A stretch of 64,000 nt of DNA, from contig NZ_CP053590.1 in NCBI RefSeq assembly GCF_013365535.1, positions 3,710,501-3,774,500 of the forward strand, written 5' to 3'. The position numbers were made by a program, and so were the translations under genes. This document shows positions 1 through 7,415 of this stretch, in pieces; position 1 is the stretch's first letter; each line of letters starts with the position of its first letter. The notes beneath the pieces are model-generated. The model ran no database searches. It was not told the DNA's origin and worked only from the letters and a program-made list of their open reading frames with translations. Origin of the DNA: Aquimarina sp. TRL1. GTDB taxonomy: Bacteria; Bacteroidota; Bacteroidia; Flavobacteriales; Flavobacteriaceae.

Positions 1-288
1 AGTAAATGGTGCTTTCATACTTAGCCAGTCTATTGGTGTTTCGCCTCCATCTGGTGATGCAAATACGACTTCATAACCAGCTTCTGTTAGAATGTAATAT
101 GGTGCAGCTAACTCCTGAAACCAAGTTCCTGTTTGTTTTCCACTAATCCCCATATCATCATAAGATGACATGATTAATAATACTCTTTTTTGTTTGTTGA
201 TTTTGAAAGAAGTATTTTGTGCATTAGCTACTATTCCTACAAAAAATAGGAATGTTAATAAGGCTGTTGTTTTTACTAAATTTTTCAT
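1..288 (-). CDS. DJ-1/PfpI-like (type 1 glutamine amidotransferase-like) protein, 3' part missing
   Basis: Only the first 96 codons lie in the window; the gene continues past base 1. The start is the ATG at 288, followed by a Sec signal peptide (MKNLVKTTALLTFLFFVG...ANAQ). After it comes RVLLIMSSYDD, then a segment with TGTWFQELAAPYYILTEAG and VVFASPDGG. This arrangement (beta strand, substrate-loop glycine, strand ending ASPDGG) is typical of the DJ-1/PfpI superfamily; the nucleophile cysteine would lie in the missing part. A signal peptide suggests export. It sits 41 bp downstream of the SDR gene on the same strand and may be cotranscribed with it. Family fairly sure, activity unknown. Confidence 0.65.
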   Translation of the reverse strand, partial: MKNLVKTTALLTFLFFVGIVANAQNTSFKINKQKRVLLIMSSYDDMGISGKQTGTWFQELAAPYYILTEAGYEVVFASPDGGETPIDWLSMKAPFT

Positions 289-329
289 TTTACTAAATTT
301 TAATTGTTAATGTTTTAATGATTTGTCTT

Positions 330-1085
330 TTAATTTCTTCCTGCCATAACTCCACCATCTATGTCCCAAATAGCACCAGTTACCCATGAGCTTTGGTCTG
401 TGAGTAAAAAGTGGATTGTTTTGGCGATGTCTTCAGGTCTTCCCACTCTGCCAATTGGATGGAAATCATTGAATCCTTGTAGTGCTTCTTCAATTTTGTC
501 TTCCTCAATGAATGCTCCGTAAATAGGTGTTACTACCACTGCTGGAGAAACTGCATTTACTCTAATGTTGTGTTCCGCTAATTCCATTGCTAAGTGTTGT
601 GTTAAACTATGTAATCCAGCTTTTGCCATAGAATATGCCGATGAAGGTGTTGCCTTAATGGCTTGTTTTGCCCACATAGAACCTATGTTTACAATAGATC
701 CACCACCATTATCTTTCATAATTTTTGCTGTCTGTTGAGTAATAAAAAAGAAGGCTTTATTAAAATTGTGATAAAGGTCATAGTCGTCAGAAGTGTGCTC
801 TATGAATAATTTTGGACTAAAATACCCTGCCGCATTTACCAAATACTTTAAGTTAGGGGTAGTGCTGTTAAGGTTATTAATAAAGATTTGTAATTGCTTA
901 GAATCAAAGAGGTCTAAACCTACTGTTTTAACAGTACCGATTTTTGATAGCTCTTCTTCGGTTGTCTTTAAATTTTTGTCTGACCTACCAATAATGGTAA
1001 CTTCAATACCGTCTTTTAATAATAATTCTGCAGTAGCTTTACCCATACCAGTGGTACCACCTACTATAATTGCTTGTTTGTTCAT
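330..1085 (-). CDS. SDR family NAD(P)-dependent oxidoreductase
   Basis: 251 residues, the usual length for a classical short-chain dehydrogenase. The Rossmann glycine motif GGTTGMGKA is at residues 9-17, NAAG at about 84-87, and the catalytic Ser136-Tyr151-Lys155 triad is in NIGSMWA and YSMAKAG. The C-terminus ends with the SDR-typical VTGAIWDIDGG. Cytosolic, likely NAD(P)H-dependent reduction of a carbonyl; the substrate cannot be told. The gene lies downstream of an AraC regulator on the same strand, with a 21-bp-spaced direct repeat and a TACTTTTG -7 element (1118-1125) between them, so it is probably the regulator's target. Confidence 0.9.
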   Translation of the reverse strand: MNKQAIIVGGTTGMGKATAELLLKDGIEVTIIGRSDKNLKTTEEELSKIGTVKTVGLDLFDSKQLQIFINNLNSTTPNLKYLVNAAGYFSPKLFIEHTSDDYDLYHNFNKAFFFITQQTAKIMKDNGGGSIVNIGSMWAKQAIKATPSSAYSMAKAGLHSLTQHLAMELAEHNIRVNAVSPAVVVTPIYGAFIEEDKIEEALQGFNDFHPIGRVGRPEDIAKTIHFLLTDQSSWVTGAIWDIDGGVMAGRN

Positions 1086-1117
1086 AATATTTTATTTTTT
1101 GATTATTAATTATGAAA

Positions 1118-1170
1118 CAAAAGTATATGCGATAAGTGGCTATAGATGGCAATTTAGAGCCTAAGAATGG
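1118..1170 (-). promoter_or_regulatory. Promoter and AraC half-site pair in front of the SDR gene
   Basis: On the minus strand TACTTTTG (1125 down to 1118) fits the Bacteroidota -7 consensus TAnnTTTG. Upstream lie two similar 12-mers in direct repeat, written on the plus strand as GGCTATAGATGG (1138-1149) and GCCTAAGAATGG (1159-1170). They start 21 bp apart, about two helical turns, which is typical of AraC-family binding sites. The nearer one covers the -33 area. The site lies between the AraC stop and the SDR start. Seen directly: repeat and -7 match. Inferred: binding by the adjacent regulator. Confidence 0.5.
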
Positions 1171-1174
1171 TAAT

Positions 1175-2029
1175 CTAGAGTAACCCCTTTTGAAACTGCT
1201 TTGGTGTGACACTTACTTCTTTTTTGAAAAATTTGGTAAAGTAAGTAGGTTGGTCGAATCCTAAACTATAAGCAACCTCTTTTATAGAAATGTTTTGACT
1301 GGAGAGCATTCGCTTTGCTTCCAATATTTTTAGTTCCTTAATAAGGTTTGCGGGGGTTAATGAGGTATACTGTTTTGTTAGTTTGGTTAAATGCTTTGAA
1401 GATATACCTAGGCGATCTGAGTAATCTTGAATCCCCAGGTTTTGGTCTACATTTTCAATGATGAGTTGTTTGAATTTAACAACCTTTGAAAAGTCAGAAT
1501 TTGTATCTACATTAAACGAAAGAGAGTTCTTTTTGATTCGCTCAATATGGTAGAGAAGACTTATGAATTGATGAATAGCTATTTGTTGGTAGTTTGCTTT
1601 TTCTTCTTCAAGTTCTTGAAGCAAATCACAAGATATACTTTCAATAATCTTCGTATCTGTTTCTCCTAAAAAAATGTGAGGATCTCCGATTTCGTTAAAA
1701 ATTGAAATGGTAAACCTTGAAAGCAATTCTAAGCTAAGGTTAGAGATGAAAGAATCGTTGAAATGGAAGAGGTAACCTTCATTGTTAGAATCGGGACAGA
1801 AATAATGTACCTGATTTCGATTGATTAAAAACAATGTATTTGCAGGGTGTTTCACCACTTCATAATCGATATAATGATTCCCACTGTTTTTAAACCATAG
1901 TATTTGAAAAAAACTGTGTCGATGTGGCTTTGAAGCTTTCTCTTTATTACGTTGAAAATAGGGCGCTAGTGCTTTTAACTCAAAATGGAGTTTTGTGAAA
2001 TCATCTTTATGAAGGTCATATTTTTTCAT
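1175..2029 (-). CDS. AraC family transcriptional regulator
   Basis: 284 residues. The N-terminal half is cupin-like (KPHRHSFFQILWF, then DYEVVKHPANTLFLINRNQVH), the usual ligand or dimerisation domain. The C-terminal ~95 residues carry two helix-turn-helix motifs: LGISSKHLTKLTKQYTSLTP and, after KEVAYSLGFDQPTYFTKFFK, the family signature VTPKQF. Cytosolic, probably activates the downstream SDR gene. The ATG at 2029 lies only about 20 nt after the end of the integron attC site (2044-2174), so its native promoter may have been displaced by the cassette array and transcription may come from inside the array. Confidence 0.9.
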   Translation of the reverse strand: MKKYDLHKDDFTKLHFELKALAPYFQRNKEKASKPHRHSFFQILWFKNSGNHYIDYEVVKHPANTLFLINRNQVHYFCPDSNNEGYLFHFNDSFISNLSLELLSRFTISIFNEIGDPHIFLGETDTKIIESISCDLLQELEEEKANYQQIAIHQFISLLYHIERIKKNSLSFNVDTNSDFSKVVKFKQLIIENVDQNLGIQDYSDRLGISSKHLTKLTKQYTSLTPANLIKELKILEAKRMLSSQNISIKEVAYSLGFDQPTYFTKFFKKEVSVTPKQFQKGLL

Positions 2030-2043
2030 TATTATCTAATTGT

Positions 2044-2174
2044 GCCCAACGGTCTCGGCTATGAGTAGTTGCGTGGTTTAGCTGTTAACTTTGTAAGTAC
2101 ACACCAAACTGAAAATCCGCGAGGATTTTCAGAAGTAGGCGAGAACAAGCAATTACTTATAGCCATTGTTGTGC
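2044..2174 (-). other. attC recombination site of cassette 1
   Basis: Imperfect inverted repeat with integron attC layout. On the plus strand the ends are GCCCAAC (2044-2050, a perfect RYYYAAC core) and GTTGTGC (2168-2174). Inner arms GGCTATGAGTAGTTGC (2057-2072) and GCAATTACTTATAGCC (2149-2164) pair at 14 of 16 positions. A central hairpin GAAAATCC...GGATTTTC is at 2111-2130. On the minus strand the R'' box AAGCACAAC is the exact complement of this cassette's own first bases at 3192-3184 (GTTGTGCTT), which is expected if the cassette once existed as a circle. Confidence 0.8.
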
Positions 2175-2183
2175 TTAGTATTT

Positions 2184-3167
2184 TTATAATCCTAATTCTT
2201 TTAATTTAGCAAAAACCTCTGCTGTTGATTCTCCTTCTTCCAGAGGTCGTTCAGATTCTTGTTTTGTTGTCAAATAAGATTCTAGAGCACTTTTTGAGCC
2301 AAACATAAATCTTTCAGAATTCTGCATTTGTGAATAGTTAGCTGTTAATTTTTCTATTTCAGAAAATGGTCTTCTACTTAATCGTCTCCATATTCTATTC
2401 TCTAGACCTTCTGCGCATTCAGGCATTAGCATTAGAATGTGTTGAGAATCCAAAGGAAGTTTCAATAAATTTGTTGGGTCAAATGGTGCAAATCTTTCAG
2501 GTTTATTATTTGATGCAATTACAGGATTATCGCTTGTTACTAATTCTAAATCAGTATCATCAATTTTTATTACGCAAATTGAGTCATTCTGAATTCTTAT
2601 TTTAATCAAGTTAATTGCAACTTCCAGTTGCGTTAATATCATTCCAGGTTGTCTTTCTTTATTATACTCTTTAGTAAATTCTTCAAGAGTTTTACCAGCA
2701 ATCGATATTTTTTCGTCTCCAAAAGTGAAATAATCTTTACCTGTCTGTTCACACATAGCAAAAACTTGCTTAAATGCTCTACCCATTAAATCCCTACTTG
2801 CATTAACCCACTTAGTTGTTCGGTAGTACATCGTAACTACAGTAGAAATAATTAATTCTCTTTCTTCGTTTGTGAGTTCTGTTTTATCTGGGTCTGTTAA
2901 AATCTGATATATGGAATCATAATGTTGTTCAAGTTCTTCAGAGTAAAATTTTTCAACAGCCATTTTTTGTTCAGCTGTTTCTCCGGGTAGTGTGTAAAGA
3001 TGCTTTTCTAAAGCAACATTCTTAATATTTGATTGAAAGATAGCTTCTTTTTCTGTCGCACTTTCAGGAAGAACGTGAATAAGATATTCCTGTCCATCTT
3101 GAACTCCAAAATGTTTTAGGTAAGTTCTTGGAACAAAATGTTGTCGTTTAACTAGATTTCCTGACAT
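2184..3167 (-). CDS. DUF4238 domain-containing protein (integron cassette 1)
   Basis: About 327 residues from the ATG at 3167; an upstream in-frame TTG at 3191 is the first base of the cassette and is an unlikely start. The N-terminus KRQHFVPRTYLKHFG matches the start of DUF4238 proteins, a family of unknown function found often on mobile and defence-rich DNA. No signal peptide or membrane segment. A C-terminal DNPVIASN motif and LLMLMPECA-like strands are also in keeping with the family. It is the only gene in its cassette and runs in the same direction as the other cassette genes. Confidence 0.7.
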   Translation of the reverse strand: MSGNLVKRQHFVPRTYLKHFGVQDGQEYLIHVLPESATEKEAIFQSNIKNVALEKHLYTLPGETAEQKMAVEKFYSEELEQHYDSIYQILTDPDKTELTNEERELIISTVVTMYYRTTKWVNASRDLMGRAFKQVFAMCEQTGKDYFTFGDEKISIAGKTLEEFTKEYNKERQPGMILTQLEVAINLIKIRIQNDSICVIKIDDTDLELVTSDNPVIASNNKPERFAPFDPTNLLKLPLDSQHILMLMPECAEGLENRIWRRLSRRPFSEIEKLTANYSQMQNSERFMFGSKSALESYLTTKQESERPLEEGESTAEVFAKLKELGL

Positions 3168-3185
3168 AGTGTTTTTCAATATTAA

Positions 3186-3339
3186 GCACAACGGTTTTGT
3201 GTATGAAACGCAACGTGTAAAAAGACACTAAGTTTTCGGATTAACGCAGAGCCAAATTAAAAATTTGGCGGACTTTATAAATATATAGAAACCTTTCAGT
3301 TTAGCTCTTATTAGCTATGTTTTATACACCGTGTTAGCA
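3186..3339 (-). other. attC recombination site of cassette 2
   Basis: Ends on the plus strand are GCACAAC (3186-3192) and GTTAGCA (3333-3339). Inner arms GTGTATGAAAC (3199-3209) and GTTTTATACAC (3319-3329) pair except at one position. A central hairpin GCCAAATTAAAAATTTGGC is at 3251-3269. On the minus strand the R'' box TTTTGCTAAC is the exact complement of the first bases of cassette 2 (GTTAGCAAAA, reading down from 4315). The core boxes deviate slightly from GTTRRRY. Confidence 0.78.
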
Positions 3340-3343
3340 AAAG

Positions 3344-4087
3344 TTATTTATATTCAATCGTTTCTCTAAATTCGATTTTTTTTGAATCATTAATAATCAT
3401 TTTTTGTAAACAAGAAATTATCAAAGTTGCTCCGAAATCGCATAGTTCAATAAGTCTTAAGTAATACTCATCAATTAAATCATCTCTCAAAAATTTATCA
3501 GTACCATATTTTAATATTTCCATATCTCCGTGAACAAATTTACTTCTATAGTTATAAAAATCATTGATTTTTTTATTTACTATTTTAGGCTGAAGAGTTG
3601 TTCCTAGATGAAGAAAAAGTCTACTTTTTAAAGTTTTTATAATTGAATCGTTTGATTTAATTCCAAAAAATGACTCTAGGCTTTGGATAATCCAAACTGT
3701 TAATGTTGGATTAAATCCTGAATGATTATCATTGCAAAAATATAGTAATGAAAAAAGAGTTCTCTCTATGTCATTTTCAGCTTTGATTTTCAGACCTATA
3801 TTTAATGAATTGTACCATTCTACAACATATTTTAAAGGTATTATTCTAATTTCTGGCCAACCACCGAGTTTATCACAGACTTGAAAAGAACTTTCTAAAT
3901 ATCCAGAGTGTAGATTAATTTCATCTTTAAATTCTTTATGAAATGTAACTGAGGTTCTTATTGACATAGAGCCAGGAAAGGATAAGTTTAAACAAAGAAA
4001 TAAAACATCAACAAAACTTATAATTGTAAAATTCTCTATATTTTCTTTGTTATCTATTTCATTAGCATTTTCATAGGTAATTTTCAT
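3344..4087 (-). CDS. Hypothetical protein (integron cassette 2)
   Basis: 247 residues from the first ATG at 4087, but the same frame stays open without a stop up to 4300, adding 71 codons (for example WGGFIEMK spans the ATG). That stretch has no ATG, GTG or TTG, so either a rare start codon is used, the start has been lost, or the ATG at 4087 is real. I do not recognise the family. The protein is soluble-looking, with a mid-region HSGFNPTLTVWIIQSLESFF and a later segment NKKINDFYNYRSKFVHGD that resembles the Y-R-(S/N)-x-(F/V)-H-G pattern of ApeA/HEPN-like C-terminal domains. That resemblance is only suggestive; a HEPN RNase function is not shown. Confidence 0.55.
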   Translation of the reverse strand: MKITYENANEIDNKENIENFTIISFVDVLFLCLNLSFPGSMSIRTSVTFHKEFKDEINLHSGYLESSFQVCDKLGGWPEIRIIPLKYVVEWYNSLNIGLKIKAENDIERTLFSLLYFCNDNHSGFNPTLTVWIIQSLESFFGIKSNDSIIKTLKSRLFLHLGTTLQPKIVNKKINDFYNYRSKFVHGDMEILKYGTDKFLRDDLIDEYYLRLIELCDFGATLIISCLQKMIINDSKKIEFRETIEYK

Positions 4088-4308
4088 TTCAATAAAACCT
4101 CCCCAAAAAGCATTATGTTTTTTAGCTTGTATGAAAATATCACTGAAATCCGAATGTATAATTAATTTTGCTTTTTGATATTCAAATCGATACTCTTCAA
4201 ATATTTTACTAGCATCTTTCCAATGTTCAATTAAGTCGACATCGTTAGTGGAATATTCAAAATCTGGACCTTCTATTTTTACTCTAAAATTATCGATATC
4301 TCAATTTT

Positions 4309-4503
4309 TGCTAACGATTAGTATATGGCAAGTAGGGCAGTAGAAAGCGATAAACTTTCAAGTTTGCACTGAGCCAAAACGTTGTATTTTGTTTTTAATT
4401 TATTCATTCTTAAAAGCCAAATCAACGATTTGGCGGTGTTGGTAAAAAGCACTGAACTTTCGTAAATCACCGAACTCCCTATTTGCTATATACCTTGTTG
4501 TAA
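4309..4503 (-). other. attC recombination site of cassette 3
   Basis: Ends on the plus strand are TGCTAAC (4309-4315) and GTTGTAA (4497-4503). Inner arms TATATGGCAAGTAGGG (4322-4337) and CCCTATTTGCTATATA (4477-4492) pair at 14 of 16 positions. A central hairpin GCCAAATCAACGATTTGGC (4416-4434) resembles that of the cassette 2 site. On the minus strand the R'' box GGTTTACAAC is the exact complement of the first bases of cassette 3 (GTTGTAAACC, 4932 down to 4923). Confidence 0.8.
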
Positions 4504-4508
4504 ACCGT

Positions 4509-4901
4509 TTACTTTTCAAAATACCAGCCAATTGCGTTTAACTCATTCCACTTTATTGCGTCAATTAATTCTGCTTCTTTTTTAATGTTCTCAAGCCCAA
4601 TTTTATTAATTAGAATTTCAACTTCGTCAAATAAGTCAATAAAATCAGGAATCTTTTCATAATCAGTATCCAATTCACATTGAATTCCAATTGCGGGATA
4701 TTTATTTCCTAAAAAATCTCCATATCTTATAATTCCGAATTTTGTTCCATTAGGAAATTCCTTGAAGTGTATCGGTAACTTTCTTCTTAACACTTCTAAG
4801 CATTTTAATGTAAAATCGTCACAAGGATTCAAGACATCATAAAAGGAAGGTTCTATTACGAGAAATTGTTCCGTTTTATTATTTTCTTCTATTATCCACA
4901 T
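4509..4901 (-). CDS. Hypothetical protein (integron cassette 3)
   Basis: 130 residues, acidic, no signal peptide or membrane segment. Family not recognised. The N-terminal half alternates strands (TEQFLVIEPSFYDVL, GTKFGIIRYGDFLGNKYPAIGI) and the C-terminal half is helical (FIDLFDEVEILINKIGLENI). It occupies almost the whole cassette 4315-4931, starts about 30 nt after the cassette boundary and ends 6 nt before the attC right end, the tight packing usual for integron cassette genes. It is the cassette nearest the integrase remnant. Confidence 0.6.
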   Translation of the reverse strand: MWIIEENNKTEQFLVIEPSFYDVLNPCDDFTLKCLEVLRRKLPIHFKEFPNGTKFGIIRYGDFLGNKYPAIGIQCELDTDYEKIPDFIDLFDEVEILINKIGLENIKKEAELIDAIKWNELNAIGWYFEK

Positions 4902-4922
4902 TTTAGAACTTGATTTAGCAAT

Positions 4923-4965
4923 GGTTTACAACAATTGGATATGTGTACCGGTACACATATTTCCA
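4923..4965 (-). other. Candidate attI / cassette junction with 22-bp perfect palindrome
   Basis: Between the integrase stop (4966) and cassette 3. The boundary box reads GTTGTAAACC on the minus strand from 4932. Next to it, 4939-4960 is a perfect 22-bp palindrome whose left half is ATATGTGTACC. The position, directly after the integrase gene and before the first cassette, is where attI would lie when integrase and cassettes are codirectional. The palindrome may be part of attI, a regulator site or a hairpin. Confidence 0.5.
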
Positions 4966-5211
4966 TTATATTTTTCCCAAATCTAACGGATTTCTAATTG
5001 ATTTAAAATTATTTAGGGCAACTTGTGTGTGAATTTTGGTTGTTTTTGTGCTACTATGTCCCAACAGAGTTTGAATGTATCTAATATCTGTTCCGTCTTC
5101 TAAAAGATGAGTGGCAAAAGAATGCCTTAACATTTGCGGGGTTATTTTTCGTAAGATACCGGACTTTGCACTAGCCCTTCTAACAATTTTTGCTACCTGA
5201 GGCTCTTTCAA
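4966..5211 (-). pseudogene. Truncated tyrosine recombinase (integron-integrase-like remnant)
   Basis: Only the C-terminal ~80 residues of a tyrosine recombinase remain: KIVRRASAKSGI, then TPQMLRHSFATHLLEDGTDI, LLGHSSTKTT and an IRNPLD tail like that of IntI and related XerC/D enzymes. The frame has no ATG; the listed start is a TTG at 5211, and homology stops about there. Two catalytic positions are changed: the HxxR histidine is Gln (TPQMLR) and the nucleophile tyrosine expected in KTTxIYTH is His (KTTKIHTQ). The Arg and GH motifs remain. With the N-terminal domain and first catalytic Arg absent, it cannot be active. It runs in the same direction as the cassettes, unlike the classical class 1 integron. 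A non-integron Xer-like recombinase is the alternative. Confidence 0.75.
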
Positions 5212-5410
5212 ATTAATTAGGAAACAAAACGTTCCAAACAGCTGTAGGGGATCATAAATATTTGTTAAATACGATAGAGGAGCCCCTCATAAAGAAGTTC
5301 GACGGAGCGATACATACGATGTTTTATCACATGCTGTATAGCATCGCCATGCTTATTAGAAAAGAGGGGATAACAGCGTTTAGAGAGGGGGTGCTATGAG
5401 AGAATAATAA

Positions 5411-5447
5411 AAAAACAGGCGGTAGCATTTATACTACCGCCCGTTTT
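5411..5447 (-). terminator. Intrinsic terminator after the S9 peptidase gene
   Basis: Perfect 8-bp stem GGCGGTAG (5418-5425) / CTACCGCC (5434-5441), followed on the minus strand by TGTTTTTTT. It lies 23 bp beyond the peptidase stop. The 5212-5410 stretch beyond it holds no gene I can recognise. Confidence 0.8.
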
Positions 5448-5469
5448 TAGGAGAATTAATTCTGTGGTA

Positions 5470-7407
5470 TTACCTACTTGCTTCAGTATGCTGAGCCGTT
5501 GTATCTGGCGTAGCCTTTAGATAGGTATCCAGAAACGTTTTAATACGTTTATAAGCCTTGATCTGGTTTTCTTTTTTGACAAACCCATGTCCTTCATCTT
5601 CGAATAATACATATTCTACCGGAATGCCATTTTTCTTTACTCCTTCGACAATTTCATCGGATTCGATCTTAAGTACTCTCGGGTCTTTGGCTCCCTGTAA
5701 TACCATTAATGGTTTCTTTACATGCTGTGTATGGAATAAAGGGGAAATCTTTTTGAGACGAACAGAATCTGCCGTATTGGGATCTCCCATTTCTGTATAT
5801 AATGCCTGTTTAAAAGATTCCCACCAGGGAGGAATACTTTTTAAGGTGCGTAGCCAATTGGTTACCCCGTAAATATTAACTCCCACTTCGAACTCATCAG
5901 GGGCATAGGTCAGCGCTGCCATGGTCATATATCCTCCATAGGACCCTCCGATGATTCCAATCTTACCGGCATCGATTTGTGCTTGCTGTGCCAGCCAGTT
6001 TTTTCCGGCGATGCAGTCTTTCAGATCTTTGTCGCCATGGTTTCTGTCATCCATTTTAAAAAAGCTCTTTCCATAACCGCTGCTTCCCCGGTTGTTCACC
6101 GCTAAGATGGCATAGCCGTGATTGACCAGGTACTGGATTGCAGATCTGAACCCTTGTCTGGATTGCCCTCCGGGACCTCCGTGTACCCATACCAGTGCAG
6201 GAACCTTTTGTGTAGCAGATGCCTGCTTGGGCAGGTAGTAAATTGCAGGGATTTCCAACCCGTCGAAAGATGGAAAACGAACCACCTGAGAAGCAACCAG
6301 GTCGTCTGCATTGATGTCTTTGTTTAACACATCTGTAAGCTGATGGTGCTTTTTGGCAGCGATGTCATAGCTGTATACATTGGTAGGGGTATTAGAGCCG
6401 GAAATATTGAGTAGTGCCATGGATTCATCCCGGGAGAAACGCGCAGAATTAATGCTCTTATTCTTAATCGCCGGAAACTCGATTGGCTGGTTGCTACTCA
6501 CTTCGATTACTTCCATATGGGTTTTGGCATCTTCATTGGTAAACAATACCTGGTATTTTCCGTTTCGGGTAAAATAAAAAGCCGTAATATCCCAATCCTT
6601 AGCCAGTACTTTTTCTTTTTTTCCTGTAGCCAGTTCGTATTTCATCAGGTATTTGAATTCAGCATCGTGATCCGTGGTATAGTAGAAATACTTCCCGTCG
6701 GGAGAGAAATCCTGTGCCCCGTTGGCACTTAGCGTATCATTGATCTGTACCTTTTTATTGGTTTGTGTATCCACTACATACAAGTCATTGTCATTGGTAT
6801 TGATGGCTTTTCTGAGAACGACATAGCGACGATCGTCGGACATCCCCGAGAAATCCATCCCGTCTTCATTCTTATAGATCATTTTAGAGGAGAAATCCGA
6901 TACCTGCATCTCATAGTGGTCCATGAATTTAGCATCCCTTTCATTACTGCCGTAGAAAAAACTCTTTCCGTCTTTTGCCCAACCTCTAAAAAGTGCTCTG
7001 ACATTTTTTTCGGGGGTCAGTCGCTTGATCCCCGCACTGTCTTTGACAAACAGCTTGAAGATTTCATCCCCATTTCCATCCATACGGAATAAGATTCTGT
7101 CGTCATTCGGGAAATAGGAAATCCCGAAAACAGAGGCACTGTCCGATTGGGTGACTGGTGTAAATTCCCCTCCGCTGGCGGCCGTGGTGTACATATTATA
7201 AATACCAGATCGGTTACTGGTCATTAATACCTTGGATTTGTCCTTGGAAAATCCATTGGCAAAGGCATTTTCATTGTCCATAAACTGCTCGATGGAATAC
7301 TGAGCAATTTTGACAGGTTCAGGAGTGCTTTCTGCTTTTTTTTCGGCTTCCTGTTTACAGGATGCCAGCGCGAGGAAACACAGACTATATAAAACGTGCG
7401 TTTTCAT
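5470..7407 (-). CDS. S9 family prolyl oligopeptidase-type peptidase, lipoprotein
   Basis: 645 residues. The N-terminus MKTHVLYSLCFLALASC is a lipoprotein signal with Cys17. Residues ~35-360 form a TolB/beta-propeller (repeated SxDGKYFYY-type strands) that gates the active site. Residues ~380-630 form the alpha/beta hydrolase with HGGPGGQ (oxyanion region), Ser489 in GGSYGG, Asp575 in GAKDPR and His607 in DEGHGF. The family cleaves short peptides, often after proline or small residues; here it is membrane-anchored, likely periplasmic. It lies 8 bp downstream of a propeller protein gene on the same strand, so the two probably form an operon ended by the terminator at 5411-5447. Confidence 0.93.
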   Translation of the reverse strand: MKTHVLYSLCFLALASCKQEAEKKAESTPEPVKIAQYSIEQFMDNENAFANGFSKDKSKVLMTSNRSGIYNMYTTAASGGEFTPVTQSDSASVFGISYFPNDDRILFRMDGNGDEIFKLFVKDSAGIKRLTPEKNVRALFRGWAKDGKSFFYGSNERDAKFMDHYEMQVSDFSSKMIYKNEDGMDFSGMSDDRRYVVLRKAINTNDNDLYVVDTQTNKKVQINDTLSANGAQDFSPDGKYFYYTTDHDAEFKYLMKYELATGKKEKVLAKDWDITAFYFTRNGKYQVLFTNEDAKTHMEVIEVSSNQPIEFPAIKNKSINSARFSRDESMALLNISGSNTPTNVYSYDIAAKKHHQLTDVLNKDINADDLVASQVVRFPSFDGLEIPAIYYLPKQASATQKVPALVWVHGGPGGQSRQGFRSAIQYLVNHGYAILAVNNRGSSGYGKSFFKMDDRNHGDKDLKDCIAGKNWLAQQAQIDAGKIGIIGGSYGGYMTMAALTYAPDEFEVGVNIYGVTNWLRTLKSIPPWWESFKQALYTEMGDPNTADSVRLKKISPLFHTQHVKKPLMVLQGAKDPRVLKIESDEIVEGVKKNGIPVEYVLFEDEGHGFVKKENQIKAYKRIKTFLDTYLKATPDTTAQHTEASR

Positions 7408-7415
7408 ATGAATTG

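Noticed and set aside
793..1164. 123-codon plus-strand open frame
   Set aside because: Overlaps the SDR gene on the opposite strand and has no homology-like features; shadow frame.
5212..5410. N-terminal part of the recombinase upstream of the remnant
   Set aside because: The open frame upstream (about 29 codons) does not resemble integrase sequence; the break is real, not a sequencing frameshift that could be joined.
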